Source of the DNA: NC2004 sp050874905
Lineage (GTDB): Bacteria; Bacillota; Clostridia; Lachnospirales; Lachnospiraceae
Assembly (NCBI GenBank): GCA_050874905.1
Contig: JBNMLP010000037.1
Span: 1-7,312, forward strand
Direction: 5' to 3'
Length of the DNA stretch: 7,312 nucleotides
Part shown: positions 1 through 7,290 of the stretch, one piece after another
Numbering within the stretch: the first letter of the stretch is position 1
How the letters are laid out: every line of letters begins with the position of its first letter
Made by a program: the position numbers and the translations under genes
The notes under the pieces: model-generated
Seen by the model: only the letters and a program-made list of their open reading frames with translations
Told to the model about the DNA's origin: nothing
Database searches by the model: none

Positions 1-183
1 CTGTGCATCCGGTGCATACATGGAAAAAATTACCTCATTATCCTTCGTTACAATGATTCCCGGCCTATCTTCCTGATATCCAACAAATTCCTTTCCATTC
101 TTTTTTATCAGCAATGCTTTTTTGTTAACAGGGTCAAAAAATAATGGATGTAATGTAATTGCCTGATTTAATTTACTTTGCAT
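1..183 (-). CDS. Probable CE1-type (acetyl-xylan/feruloyl) esterase, N-terminal fragment
   Basis: Only the first 61 codons are present; the gene runs off the left edge. The start is the ATG at 181-183, preceded by AAAGGAG at 194-200 with a 10-nt gap. It overlaps the end of the MATE gene by 11 nt in another frame. The fragment has no signal peptide or membrane segment. Its end, VIFSMYAPDAQ (residues 51-61), resembles the opening strand of the Ig-like/CBM48-like domain that precedes the alpha/beta-hydrolase domain in many CE1 esterases of xylan loci (typically V-F-LYAPxAxxV). The catalytic Ser-Asp-His domain lies outside the window, so the activity is inferred from this short motif and from the hemicellulase neighbours. 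Alternatives are another enzyme with an N-terminal E-set domain, such as a GH13-like protein or a different esterase family. That it is a real gene is quite certain from the RBS and overlap; the family is moderately certain. Confidence 0.55.
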   Translation of the reverse strand, partial: MQSKLNQAITLHPLFFDPVNKKALLIKKNGKEFVGYQEDRPGIIVTKDNEVIFSMYAPDAQ

Positions 184-1507
184 GATTCATTTTCTCCTTT
201 GAAAAAGTTTTTATCCACTTTCCGCTCCTCAAGCGGAATACACACCATATCGATTTACAAATCTGATCTATTTTCAGAAAAACATAGATCCAAAAAGCAT
301 CCAGATGCCATACCAGCCCCGCCAGAATTCCAAGGGGCAATGACGCAGCCCACAGAAAAATAATATCTGCCACCATGAGAAATTTCGTATCACCACCGCC
401 ACGGAGCACTCCCTTTGTCAGAATGCTGTTCATAGACTGAAAAATAACAATAAATGCGATGGCATCCATAAGCTCACCGGCAATCTGAGCCGTTTCAGGT
501 GTTATATTGTAAAGTCCGATAATGGGTCTGCTTAATACCTTGATCAGACCTCCGCCTAAAATGCCCACTACCAGGCCAAGAATCAGAAATGTCCAGGCCT
601 GCTGCTGTGCCTTTTCCCGTTCACCATGGCCTAATGTGTGACCGGTCATAATGCAGCCGGCGTGACAGATTCCCTGAATTACCACGGTCGTAAGCTGCTG
701 TGTAACAACTGTTATTGAATTTGCCGATACAAATCCCGTTCCGATTCTTCCCATAACCATTGCTACCGCTGAAGTACCAAGAGCAAGCAGTGAATCCGAA
801 ACAAATACCGGAATGCTGATAGAAACATAATCCTTAATCAGGGAATTACATTTCATCCGCAAATCCTTCAGTCGATAGCCGATCTTGCGATCTACAAACA
901 AAAAATATCCACATATCAGCGAAAATTCAAATACTCTGGCAATCAGTGTTCCCACTCCTGCACCTTCTACTTCCATCCTGGGAACTCCCAGCTTGCCGAA
1001 TATAAACATATAGTTGAATAGTATATTTACAAAAAAAGAACCTATGGATGTAAAGAGCGGAAAATTCACCTGCCCGACGCTTCGAAGCACAATCGTACAG
1101 GTCATGGTCATTCCCTGCAGAAGATAGCAGTATACCATCCACTTAAAATATTGAACTCCTTGTGCAATTACCGCACTGTCACTGGTATACATCCTCATAA
1201 GCAGCTGAGGGATCAATATGGTTGGCAGCATAAACAGAACCGCAAGTACGATGCAAAGCCGCAGCATCAGGGTTATGGTCTTTTTCAGAGAAATAATATC
1301 CTGCATTCCCCAGAATCTTGAGGTCAGCACGCTGGCTCCCATGGCGATTCCCATACAGCAGATCTGGTATATATTCACAAACTGATTAGCCAGAGCCGTA
1401 GCAGAAAGCGAGGTTTCCCCAAGCTTTCCCACCATGACGGTATCGGTCATATTGACACCGATGGTGATCATGCTCTGCAAGGAAATCGGAATGGCGATAA
1501 CTGCCAT
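173..1507 (-). CDS. MATE family efflux transporter
   Basis: A 444-residue polytopic membrane protein of the multidrug and toxic compound extrusion (MATE) family, which exports organic compounds in exchange for Na+ or H+. Family features in order are the TM1 region with TDTVMVGKLGETSLSA (21-36), RSVGQVNFP (142-150), the NILFNYMFIFGKLGVP...VEGAGVGTLIAR block (161-191), GHGEREKA (293-300) and KGVLRGGGDTKF (365-376) in the C-terminal half. The length is normal for 12 helices, but the N-terminus begins almost directly in TM1. Upstream in frame the DNA reads KDKCFYKK, as in many relatives, yet a TAG at 1532-1534 closes that frame and no ATG/GTG/TTG lies between, so 1507 is the only standard start. 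That ATG has no good Shine-Dalgarno sequence. The gene follows the GH51 gene by 56 nt and overlaps the esterase gene by 11 nt. Family is clear; substrate is unknown. Its place among hemicellulases suggests a compound released from xylan side chains, which is inference. Confidence 0.92.
   Translation of the reverse strand: MAVIAIPISLQSMITIGVNMTDTVMVGKLGETSLSATALANQFVNIYQICCMGIAMGASVLTSRFWGMQDIISLKKTITLMLRLCIVLAVLFMLPTILIPQLLMRMYTSDSAVIAQGVQYFKWMVYCYLLQGMTMTCTIVLRSVGQVNFPLFTSIGSFFVNILFNYMFIFGKLGVPRMEVEGAGVGTLIARVFEFSLICGYFLFVDRKIGYRLKDLRMKCNSLIKDYVSISIPVFVSDSLLALGTSAVAMVMGRIGTGFVSANSITVVTQQLTTVVIQGICHAGCIMTGHTLGHGEREKAQQQAWTFLILGLVVGILGGGLIKVLSRPIIGLYNITPETAQIAGELMDAIAFIVIFQSMNSILTKGVLRGGGDTKFLMVADIIFLWAASLPLGILAGLVWHLDAFWIYVFLKIDQICKSIWCVFRLRSGKWIKTFSKEKMNHAK
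194..200 (-). promoter_or_regulatory. Ribosome binding site of the esterase gene, inside the MATE gene
   Basis: AAAGGAG on the minus strand, 10 nt before the ATG at 183. It lies in the last codons of the MATE gene, and the out-of-frame ATG at 188-190 is a MATE internal methionine codon. The site supports the chosen esterase start and suggests that its translation is coupled to that of the transporter. Confidence 0.6.
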
Positions 1508-1563
1508 TTTTTTATAAAAACATTTGTCTTTCTATTCTCTTATCTTCTGTTCAGCGTCAACCT

Positions 1564-4050
1564 CTAAAACGCTTCGCACTTCTTCAATCGCAGAACACTG
1601 ACAGAATATGGCGGTGCCTCGTATACGAACTCTGAGGAAGCGCCATGCATGTTCACGGTAATATTCTTCACCTTCTCCGGCTCTTCAAAGCTGTTTTCAT
1701 CCCCCTTTTCACCGCTAAGAAGTGTTACGGTATAGTCGCCCTGTACCTGACAGTCCAGTGTAATGGAAACCGGATCCACATCTCCTGCAAAATTAACCGC
1801 CTTAATAATGATTTCGTCCTTGGTGTCAGTTACTACCGAAACAAAAGCAGGTCCGTAGGGAATCGAAATTTCCTTCTGAAGCTCACCATCAACATACAGA
1901 CGAATCTGTTTTCCGTCCGTTTCATATCCAAAGCGGTGATATTCTCCCGGTTTTACTGAAATAGCAAAGTCCTCAGTCAGCTTGTTGTCATGCATATAGC
2001 CAAACTCTTCCAGTGAACATTGTCCTCCATTAACCTTCCAAAGGAACGGACGCACCAGAGCTGCATCCCATTCTTTTTCCACTCCGGCCGTAATCACGAG
2101 CTGATCCTCATAATAGGAACGAACCACCCTGGCACTGAATATACCCAACTCGAAGTAAGCATTTTCCTCAACAAAAATATCGGTCTCAAATCTTCCATAA
2201 GTCTGGTCTTCTTCTCCAAATACCACAAAGCTCTTGGTCTCATCAGCCCATTCCAGAATACTGTGAAATTCCTTTTTCTGCTCCTCATCCGGAAGCTGAA
2301 GCAGGAGGCCATCCTCTGTATCCTGCACATGTCCCATTAATTCATGAGTAATCTTTGCTTCTTCTCCATTCCAAATGGGATTTCTGAAGCGAAGTTCCTT
2401 ATTGGATTTTAAAGATGCCATTCCGGTTCTCGGACGATAAATACGTCCTCCCTCATCTTCGGATCGCACCACATATTCTCCGCGATTTTGACCGAACATT
2501 TTCCAGACATAATAAGTAGGAATTCCAATGCTCTGATGATTATTAAAACGAATCAGATTAGGATACCACGCTCTGTAATTTACATTTTCAAATAATGGAG
2601 CATAAGAGGCCAATGTTACGATATCCTGATTTTTCTCAATACCCATAAGGAAAGCCGCTTCTCCCAAAGCCGCATACAACTGTCCCATATAGTTGCCTTC
2701 GTTTACAGCCACCTCTCCTACAAAGATTTTTGGTCCCTTACGATCGTAGTCATCATAATAATTTACACGTTCTGCAAAGAACTCTGTTGTATTGTAAAAA
2801 TGTTCATCCACGCACTCGGCAGGACAACCATTTTTCTCTACATGCTCATTGGCTATGGTTTTAATCTGGGGATACAGTTCCTTTACCTTCTTATAAATCA
2901 TGTTGTATCGCTTTTCATAATCCGGACCCCAGTTTTCATTACCAATTTCCAGATAGGTCATTTTAAAGGGTTCCGGATGCCCCATAGAAGCACGAAGCCT
3001 TCCCCATTTGCTTTCCTTAGAGCCGATAGCATATTCAATGGCATCCAGTGTATCCTGTACCATTTCATCAAGAGCCTCTCCTTCCAGAAGGACACTCTTT
3101 CTTCCCTGACAGGTCATTCCGCAGTTACATACATACAGGGGTTCCATCCCCAGATCCTCGCAAAGCTGCAGATATTCATGAAAGCCAAGTCCTAATGTAC
3201 TTCTGTAATGCCATACAAACAGCTTACTGGGCCTTTCCCATGCCGGACCTACCGTATCCCGAAATCTCATCGCTGTGGACGGTGTCGTTCCTTCCACAAT
3301 ACAGCCTCCGGGGAAGCGCATAAACTTTGGACTCATTCCCTTAAGCTTTTCTACAAGATCTGTTCTTAGTCCATGCCCCATGTAGGTATTGTCAGGCATT
3401 AGTGAAATAAATCCAAGCAGAACCTCTCCGCCTTCTTTGCAGGAAATAGTAAGCTGTGCCTCATGACAATCCTCAGCTGCTGTCAGCTTCATGTCATATC
3501 TAGTATACTCCTGACCGGAAACCACCAGACTGTTTCCAGCCAGTACTTTTCCCTGGTATTCGATCGCTACATCCAGTCCTATTTCTTCCTTTGCTTTTGC
3601 AAATAAATACAAAGAGTAACTTTCTCCAGCCTTTACGGATACACCGCAGTAACCGGTATTAGTCAGAGATCCGTCCTTTTCAAACTGCATACGCAGAGCT
3701 GCGTCCCGATGTTCATTCAGGGTATCCGTCAGTTCCAGCTCCATCTTTGCATTGTGTGTATACCATGCCGGTATTTCTGTTTCCGGAATATTGTTGCCCT
3801 TTACCCAGCGGTATAAGCCTTCTCCGTTGCAAAACTCATCCAGCCATCCGGATACGGTTTTTACATGGACGCCATCCTCCTGCTGTATATAGCCCTCCGG
3901 TAAAACGGAATCTTCGAAGCTTCTGTTTCGAAGCATTTCCGGATAAAGTCCTCCGTCTCCGGCACGGTTAATGTCTTCAAAAAAGATTCCGTATAAATCC
4001 CTGGCTGTCTCAAATCGTCTTTCCTTTGTTTTAATCTTTAACTTACTCAT
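1564..4050 (-). CDS. GH51 alpha-L-arabinofuranosidase with inserted accessory domains
   Basis: An 828-residue GH51 enzyme expected to remove terminal alpha-L-arabinofuranosyl groups from arabinoxylan- or arabinan-derived oligosaccharides with retention of configuration. The N-terminal GH51 block is YGIFFEDINRAGDGGLYPEM (20-39). Residues about 60-220 form an inserted CBM4/9-like beta-sandwich. The barrel resumes at HGLRTDLVEKLKGMSPKFMRFPGG (226-249). E372 in EIGNENWGP is the acid/base. E446 in KIFVGEVAVNEGN is the probable nucleophile; relatives usually read GEYA. Residues about 580-740 look like a concanavalin A/LamG-like insert (FETDIFVEENAYFELGIFSA; YHRFGYETDGKQIRLYVDGEL) within the C-terminal beta domain, which ends with ENSFEEPEKV and PPYSVSVLRLK. 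Typical bacterial GH51 enzymes have about 500 residues, so the extra length is the two inserts. No signal peptide is seen, so it is probably cytoplasmic. The start has AAAGGAG six nt upstream. It lies 62 nt after the GH43 gene. Confidence 0.93.
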   Translation of the reverse strand: MSKLKIKTKERRFETARDLYGIFFEDINRAGDGGLYPEMLRNRSFEDSVLPEGYIQQEDGVHVKTVSGWLDEFCNGEGLYRWVKGNNIPETEIPAWYTHNAKMELELTDTLNEHRDAALRMQFEKDGSLTNTGYCGVSVKAGESYSLYLFAKAKEEIGLDVAIEYQGKVLAGNSLVVSGQEYTRYDMKLTAAEDCHEAQLTISCKEGGEVLLGFISLMPDNTYMGHGLRTDLVEKLKGMSPKFMRFPGGCIVEGTTPSTAMRFRDTVGPAWERPSKLFVWHYRSTLGLGFHEYLQLCEDLGMEPLYVCNCGMTCQGRKSVLLEGEALDEMVQDTLDAIEYAIGSKESKWGRLRASMGHPEPFKMTYLEIGNENWGPDYEKRYNMIYKKVKELYPQIKTIANEHVEKNGCPAECVDEHFYNTTEFFAERVNYYDDYDRKGPKIFVGEVAVNEGNYMGQLYAALGEAAFLMGIEKNQDIVTLASYAPLFENVNYRAWYPNLIRFNNHQSIGIPTYYVWKMFGQNRGEYVVRSEDEGGRIYRPRTGMASLKSNKELRFRNPIWNGEEAKITHELMGHVQDTEDGLLLQLPDEEQKKEFHSILEWADETKSFVVFGEEDQTYGRFETDIFVEENAYFELGIFSARVVRSYYEDQLVITAGVEKEWDAALVRPFLWKVNGGQCSLEEFGYMHDNKLTEDFAISVKPGEYHRFGYETDGKQIRLYVDGELQKEISIPYGPAFVSVVTDTKDEIIIKAVNFAGDVDPVSITLDCQVQGDYTVTLLSGEKGDENSFEEPEKVKNITVNMHGASSEFVYEAPPYSVSVLRLKKCEAF

Positions 4051-4112
4051 TGTAGGCTCCTTTTTTACATTCCTAGAGTTTTGATCACTGCCTGTATATG
4101 CAATAACATAGA

Positions 4113-5510
4113 TTATGATAACTCAAATGATCTTAATGCAGCATTTCCGTTACCGCGATAGGTCAGGTAAAGCGCCTGTATTCCATCCGGAATCGTAACC
4201 GGTGCGGTATACTTTTCCCAGACATTGGTATATTGAACCTCTAATGTCGCCAGTACCTCTCCATCCCATGCTGTCTTTACTTCAAAAGTGCCATCTGCAT
4301 AGCCCCGGATCCAAATACTGATTTCACGAATATCATGGCAGTCAAAATATTTGAAGCCGATGGTAGTTGAATCTGTAATATTGGCAATATATCCAACTTC
4401 TTCGTCTCCATCCCTGCCGTCCTGCATTACTCGTGGAAAATTCCCTTCGCCCACATAAACTGATGGGGTATCGGTAAACAGATTACATGCAAGATAAGCG
4501 GGGTATTCGCCTTTACCCTCAAGCGGACCTCCATTTAAACCGCAGGAGGTAATTTTTACCTGTGGAATACTGCCGTCCGGCATAATCTGCAGTTTTTCAG
4601 CACATCCCTGTCTGCTGTACCAGGTATTATTGGTATGCCTGTGATAAAAAATGTACCAGTCCTCTCCGATCTGCACAATACTTCCGTGATTATTGGCACC
4701 GTAAGCTGTTGGCATATCTGCCGGCTTGTAGGTATCGATGTGCAGATCACAATTGCTGACAATAACTCCGCCATAGACAAAATCCCTAGTAGGATTCTTG
4801 CTGGTGGCATAACATAATTCGTGCATTAATATGGATGAATAAACAAAATAATAGGTGTCACCTACTTTACGGATGGAAGGTGCCTCAAAAAACTCGTGTC
4901 CCTCAAATCCGGTACCGGCACCATATTCACAGCCGGGAGCCACAAACACTGGAGCTTCCCTGATCGTCAGCATATCTGCTCCCAACACCGTAGCCATAGC
5001 TCCGGTACGGGATTTATCACCTTTTCCGCAAAATCCGGTATAAAGATATGTCACATCTCCTTCCGTCAGAACCCCCGGGTCAAACTGGGGCTCATCACCT
5101 TCCTTTTCGCCCAGACGTGTGCCATCTTCATAATGAACATAGCCATAAAATTCATACTTTCCTGCCGGAGTATCACATACAGCAACGGAAACTACCGAAA
5201 CCTTGTCCAACACGTAATAAAGATAGTACCTTCCGTCCGGTCCCACCGTAACATCCGGAGCATACAGACACATTTTGCCTTCCGGGTTCAGCGGATCGGC
5301 TGTCTTCGGATAAATCACACCCTCATATCTCCAGTTGCCCAGGTCATCGACCGGAGCTGACCAGCACACATAGTCTCCCATGCAGAAAACATATCCGTTA
5401 AAGTAATCATGGGATCCGTAAACATATACGCGATCGCCAAAAACATAAGGTTCTCCGTCCGGAATATACTCCCAGGACGGTAAATATGGGTTAAACGCTT
5501 GTTTTTTCAC
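4113..5510 (-). CDS. GH43 family glycosidase (beta-xylosidase/alpha-L-arabinofuranosidase type) with C-terminal CBM6-like module
   Basis: A 465-residue GH43 enzyme with a five-bladed propeller. The catalytic base is probably D18 in IPDGEPYVFGDRVYVYGSHD. D144 in FDPGVLTEGDVTYLY fits the pKa-modulating aspartate, and E209 in FFEAPSIRKVGDTYYFVYS fits the general acid. H275 (NNHGSI) matches the conserved histidine in the propeller core. Residues about 340-465 form a beta-rich module ending in YTAPVTIPDGIQALYLTYRGNGNAALRSFEL, which resembles CBM6. GH43 inverting enzymes act on beta-xylosides or alpha-L-arabinofuranosides; the sequence alone does not settle which, and I do not assign a subfamily. 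No signal peptide is present, so it is likely cytoplasmic. The start codon is GTG (5508-5510), chosen for the strong AAAGGAGG eight nt upstream and because KKQAFNPYLPSWEYIPDGEPYVFGD is the usual N-terminal block. It lies 60 nt after the GH39 gene and 62 nt before the GH51 gene. Confidence 0.92.
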   Translation of the reverse strand: MKKQAFNPYLPSWEYIPDGEPYVFGDRVYVYGSHDYFNGYVFCMGDYVCWSAPVDDLGNWRYEGVIYPKTADPLNPEGKMCLYAPDVTVGPDGRYYLYYVLDKVSVVSVAVCDTPAGKYEFYGYVHYEDGTRLGEKEGDEPQFDPGVLTEGDVTYLYTGFCGKGDKSRTGAMATVLGADMLTIREAPVFVAPGCEYGAGTGFEGHEFFEAPSIRKVGDTYYFVYSSILMHELCYATSKNPTRDFVYGGVIVSNCDLHIDTYKPADMPTAYGANNHGSIVQIGEDWYIFYHRHTNNTWYSRQGCAEKLQIMPDGSIPQVKITSCGLNGGPLEGKGEYPAYLACNLFTDTPSVYVGEGNFPRVMQDGRDGDEEVGYIANITDSTTIGFKYFDCHDIREISIWIRGYADGTFEVKTAWDGEVLATLEVQYTNVWEKYTAPVTIPDGIQALYLTYRGNGNAALRSFELS

Positions 5511-5518
5511 TTTGATAT

Positions 5519-5526
5519 CCTCCTTT
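5519..5526 (-). promoter_or_regulatory. Strong ribosome binding site deciding the GTG start of the GH43 gene
   Basis: AAAGGAGG on the minus strand, eight nt before GTG at 5508-5510. No ATG at the right distance competes, so the near-consensus site supports a GTG start. Confidence 0.8.
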
Positions 5527-5570
5527 GCAGCCTAATCCATGTACATTGTTTCATAAAGCAAATTACTAGT

Positions 5571-7127
5571 TTAAGCCTTCAAGCTGACCACACGATCATA
5601 GTCATATCCTCGATCCGGATTCACCTTTCCGGCATTCAGTTCGAAATAAACCACACCGTTTTCGTTTACAGGAAGCTCTACGCAGATATTTCCGTCCTCC
5701 TGCTTTTTACGCTCTGTTTTTACAAAAGGTCTGGATGATTCCCGAATCAGCTTCGTCTGTTCCTCACTCAGATTGGCAGGTTCTCCCATATCATGCCATA
5801 CCTTCAAGGGATTACATGTTTCCTCATCTACCGTCTTAGTCAGGAAGCAGTACTCCTCCTGTTCAGCTGGAAATGTAAACTCCAACAGCATTTTTTCTTT
5901 ACCCTGTTCTGTACTTTTACGGGCAATATTCCAGGCTACACCTAGATAATCACCGTTTGCACGTTTCAAAACGACAATATTGTCATCCTTATATACACAA
6001 TTGGCTTCACTTTCCTCAAGCTTTTTGTAAAAAGCAAATGTCCAGAAGGTCGGCTTGGTAATACAGCCATTGGCAACCAGTCCAAAGCCGCCGTGGAATG
6101 GTGTAAAAGGAACTCCCAGCTCTTCAAACACATCACCAAATGTCCAGTAGGAATAGGATTCATTCACATCTCCCAATCTGGAAAGCTGCTGTGCTATAAG
6201 GGCCGCATTCAGGTTTGTATCATGAATGACGCCCTGAGGAGTATAGGAGCTGTTGAACTCCGTGATATGAATCTGCAGACCCTTATATTCCGGGAAACTG
6301 TCAATAATATCTCTGGTTGTTTTTAAATTGGCAAAGCCGTCCTCTGCCTTCATCAGTTCAGAATATGCATAATGTCCAATACATTCCGGCGGATCAATGG
6401 TGTAATGATGTCTGGTTACGAAATCCACAGGTATGTGATTCTCATGGCAATATTCCATAAATGCCTGAATCCATTTCTCATCCGTTCCTCCACAAACAGC
6501 AGGGCCTCCTACACGGAATCCCGGATTCACTTCCTTTATGGCATCAAAGGTTCTATGGAACAGCTTAAAATATTCCTGCATATCCGCATTTTCCCAGAAG
6601 CCGCAAAGATTGGGCTCGTTCCATACTTCAATGGGCCATTGAATAACTTCCTCTTCTCCATAGCGTCCCATCAGATGCCGCAGCAATGAATGCACCATAT
6701 TACACCACATATCATAATCTTTTGGAGGAGTGGTATTTCCCTGCCAGTAAAAGATAGTCTGGCTTCCACTTGCCAACTTTTTAGGCATAAAACCCAGTTC
6801 AAGAAAAGGTCTCAGCCCCACCTTCTTATAGGCATCCATTACTCTATCCAGATAAGTATAGTTGTACTCGACCCTTACCTTACCATCCTCCTCATAGGTC
6901 TGAAAGATCGCCATATCATCACAGAATAATCCATGTCCCCGGATATGCTTAAATCCGATTTCCTTTTGAACCAAGCGCAGCTCCTCCTGATATTCTTCTG
7001 TCAATGCAAGCCCCATTCTTCCGGTTCCCACACAATAATCTACATTATTGTGAAAAAAGGCCTTTGAATCCTTTGTAATCACGATCTTTTTTCTGTCATT
7101 CTCTGTTGCTCCACCCAAATTTACCAT
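5571..7127 (-). CDS. GH39 beta-xylosidase
   Basis: A 518-residue GH39 enzyme that releases D-xylose from the non-reducing end of short xylo-oligosaccharides by a retaining mechanism. The (beta/alpha)8 barrel holds the family signatures IGFKHIRGHGLFCDDMAI (57-74), LRPFLELGFMPKKLASG (105-121), and PIEVWNEPNLCGFW (165-178), where E171 is the acid/base. HHYTIDPP (240-247) follows, and HITEFNSSYTP (287-297) carries E290 as nucleophile. These positions are close to E160 and E277 of the characterised Thermoanaerobacterium XynB, and total length is near the usual 500. The C-terminal part (about 370-518) is the beta-sandwich ending in RGYDYDRV. No signal peptide is seen, so cytoplasmic action on imported oligosaccharides is likely. 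The start at 7127 has AGAAGGAG eight nt upstream. It is the first gene of the operon, behind a 185-nt region with promoter-like elements. The symbol xynB is often used for such genes, but I leave it blank because the name is shared with other families. Confidence 0.93.
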   Translation of the reverse strand: MVNLGGATENDRKKIVITKDSKAFFHNNVDYCVGTGRMGLALTEEYQEELRLVQKEIGFKHIRGHGLFCDDMAIFQTYEEDGKVRVEYNYTYLDRVMDAYKKVGLRPFLELGFMPKKLASGSQTIFYWQGNTTPPKDYDMWCNMVHSLLRHLMGRYGEEEVIQWPIEVWNEPNLCGFWENADMQEYFKLFHRTFDAIKEVNPGFRVGGPAVCGGTDEKWIQAFMEYCHENHIPVDFVTRHHYTIDPPECIGHYAYSELMKAEDGFANLKTTRDIIDSFPEYKGLQIHITEFNSSYTPQGVIHDTNLNAALIAQQLSRLGDVNESYSYWTFGDVFEELGVPFTPFHGGFGLVANGCITKPTFWTFAFYKKLEESEANCVYKDDNIVVLKRANGDYLGVAWNIARKSTEQGKEKMLLEFTFPAEQEEYCFLTKTVDEETCNPLKVWHDMGEPANLSEEQTKLIRESSRPFVKTERKKQEDGNICVELPVNENGVVYFELNAGKVNPDRGYDYDRVVSLKA

Positions 7128-7135
7128 GCAGGTAT

Positions 7136-7143
7136 CTCCTTCT
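7136..7143 (-). promoter_or_regulatory. Ribosome binding site of the GH39 gene
   Basis: AGAAGGAG on the minus strand with an eight-nt gap to the ATG at 7125-7127. It fixes the first start codon of the operon. Confidence 0.75.
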
Positions 7144-7231
7144 TCTAAATCATGTTCCTATCCGTCACGCATCCGATGTCTGACCGCTGCACGATCCGCA
7201 GCTCTCTGATGACGATTGCCATATTAATCTG

Positions 7232-7260
7232 ATACTATCGCATTGATCTAAAGTTTCCAA
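7232..7260 (-). promoter_or_regulatory. Candidate sigma-A promoter for the hemicellulase operon
   Basis: On the minus strand TTGGAA (7255-7260) and TAGTAT (7232-7237) are separated by 17 nt; each matches the consensus at four of six positions. The start of transcription would fall near 7225, leaving a leader of about 98 nt before the GH39 gene. The match is moderate, as expected for a promoter that needs an activator, but it is a motif match only. Confidence 0.4.
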
Positions 7261-7271
7261 TGATTTATACT
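7243..7271 (+). promoter_or_regulatory. Candidate divergent promoter on the plus strand
   Basis: TTGATC (7243-7248) and TATACT (7266-7271) are separated by exactly 17 nt; they match consensus at four and five of six positions. It points to the right edge and would drive a gene starting beyond the window. It overlaps the minus-strand candidate over 7243-7260. Confidence 0.4.
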
Positions 7272-7290
7272 ATAAGAAAATTGATATATC

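Noticed and set aside
1532..1560. Possible internal promoter before the MATE gene (TTGACG after the GH51 stop)
   Set aside because: The -35-like hexamer is good, but no acceptable -10 box lies 16-18 nt away.
2800..3195. 131-codon open frame on the plus strand
   Set aside because: It lies antisense within the GH51 catalytic region, has no plausible RBS or family resemblance, and is explained by the codon bias of the real gene.
4051..4112. Possible terminator or regulatory element in the GH43-GH51 spacer
   Set aside because: No GC-rich stem followed by a T-run on the minus strand; only the GH51 RBS is recognisable.
4896..5360. 154-codon open frame on the plus strand
   Set aside because: It lies wholly antisense to the GH43 gene, which has complete catalytic motifs; the translated product has no recognisable domain.
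5511..5570. Small ORF in the GH39-GH43 spacer (ATG TAC ATG GAT TAG)
   Set aside because: Four codons with no RBS; the spacer holds nothing else supported apart from the GH43 RBS.
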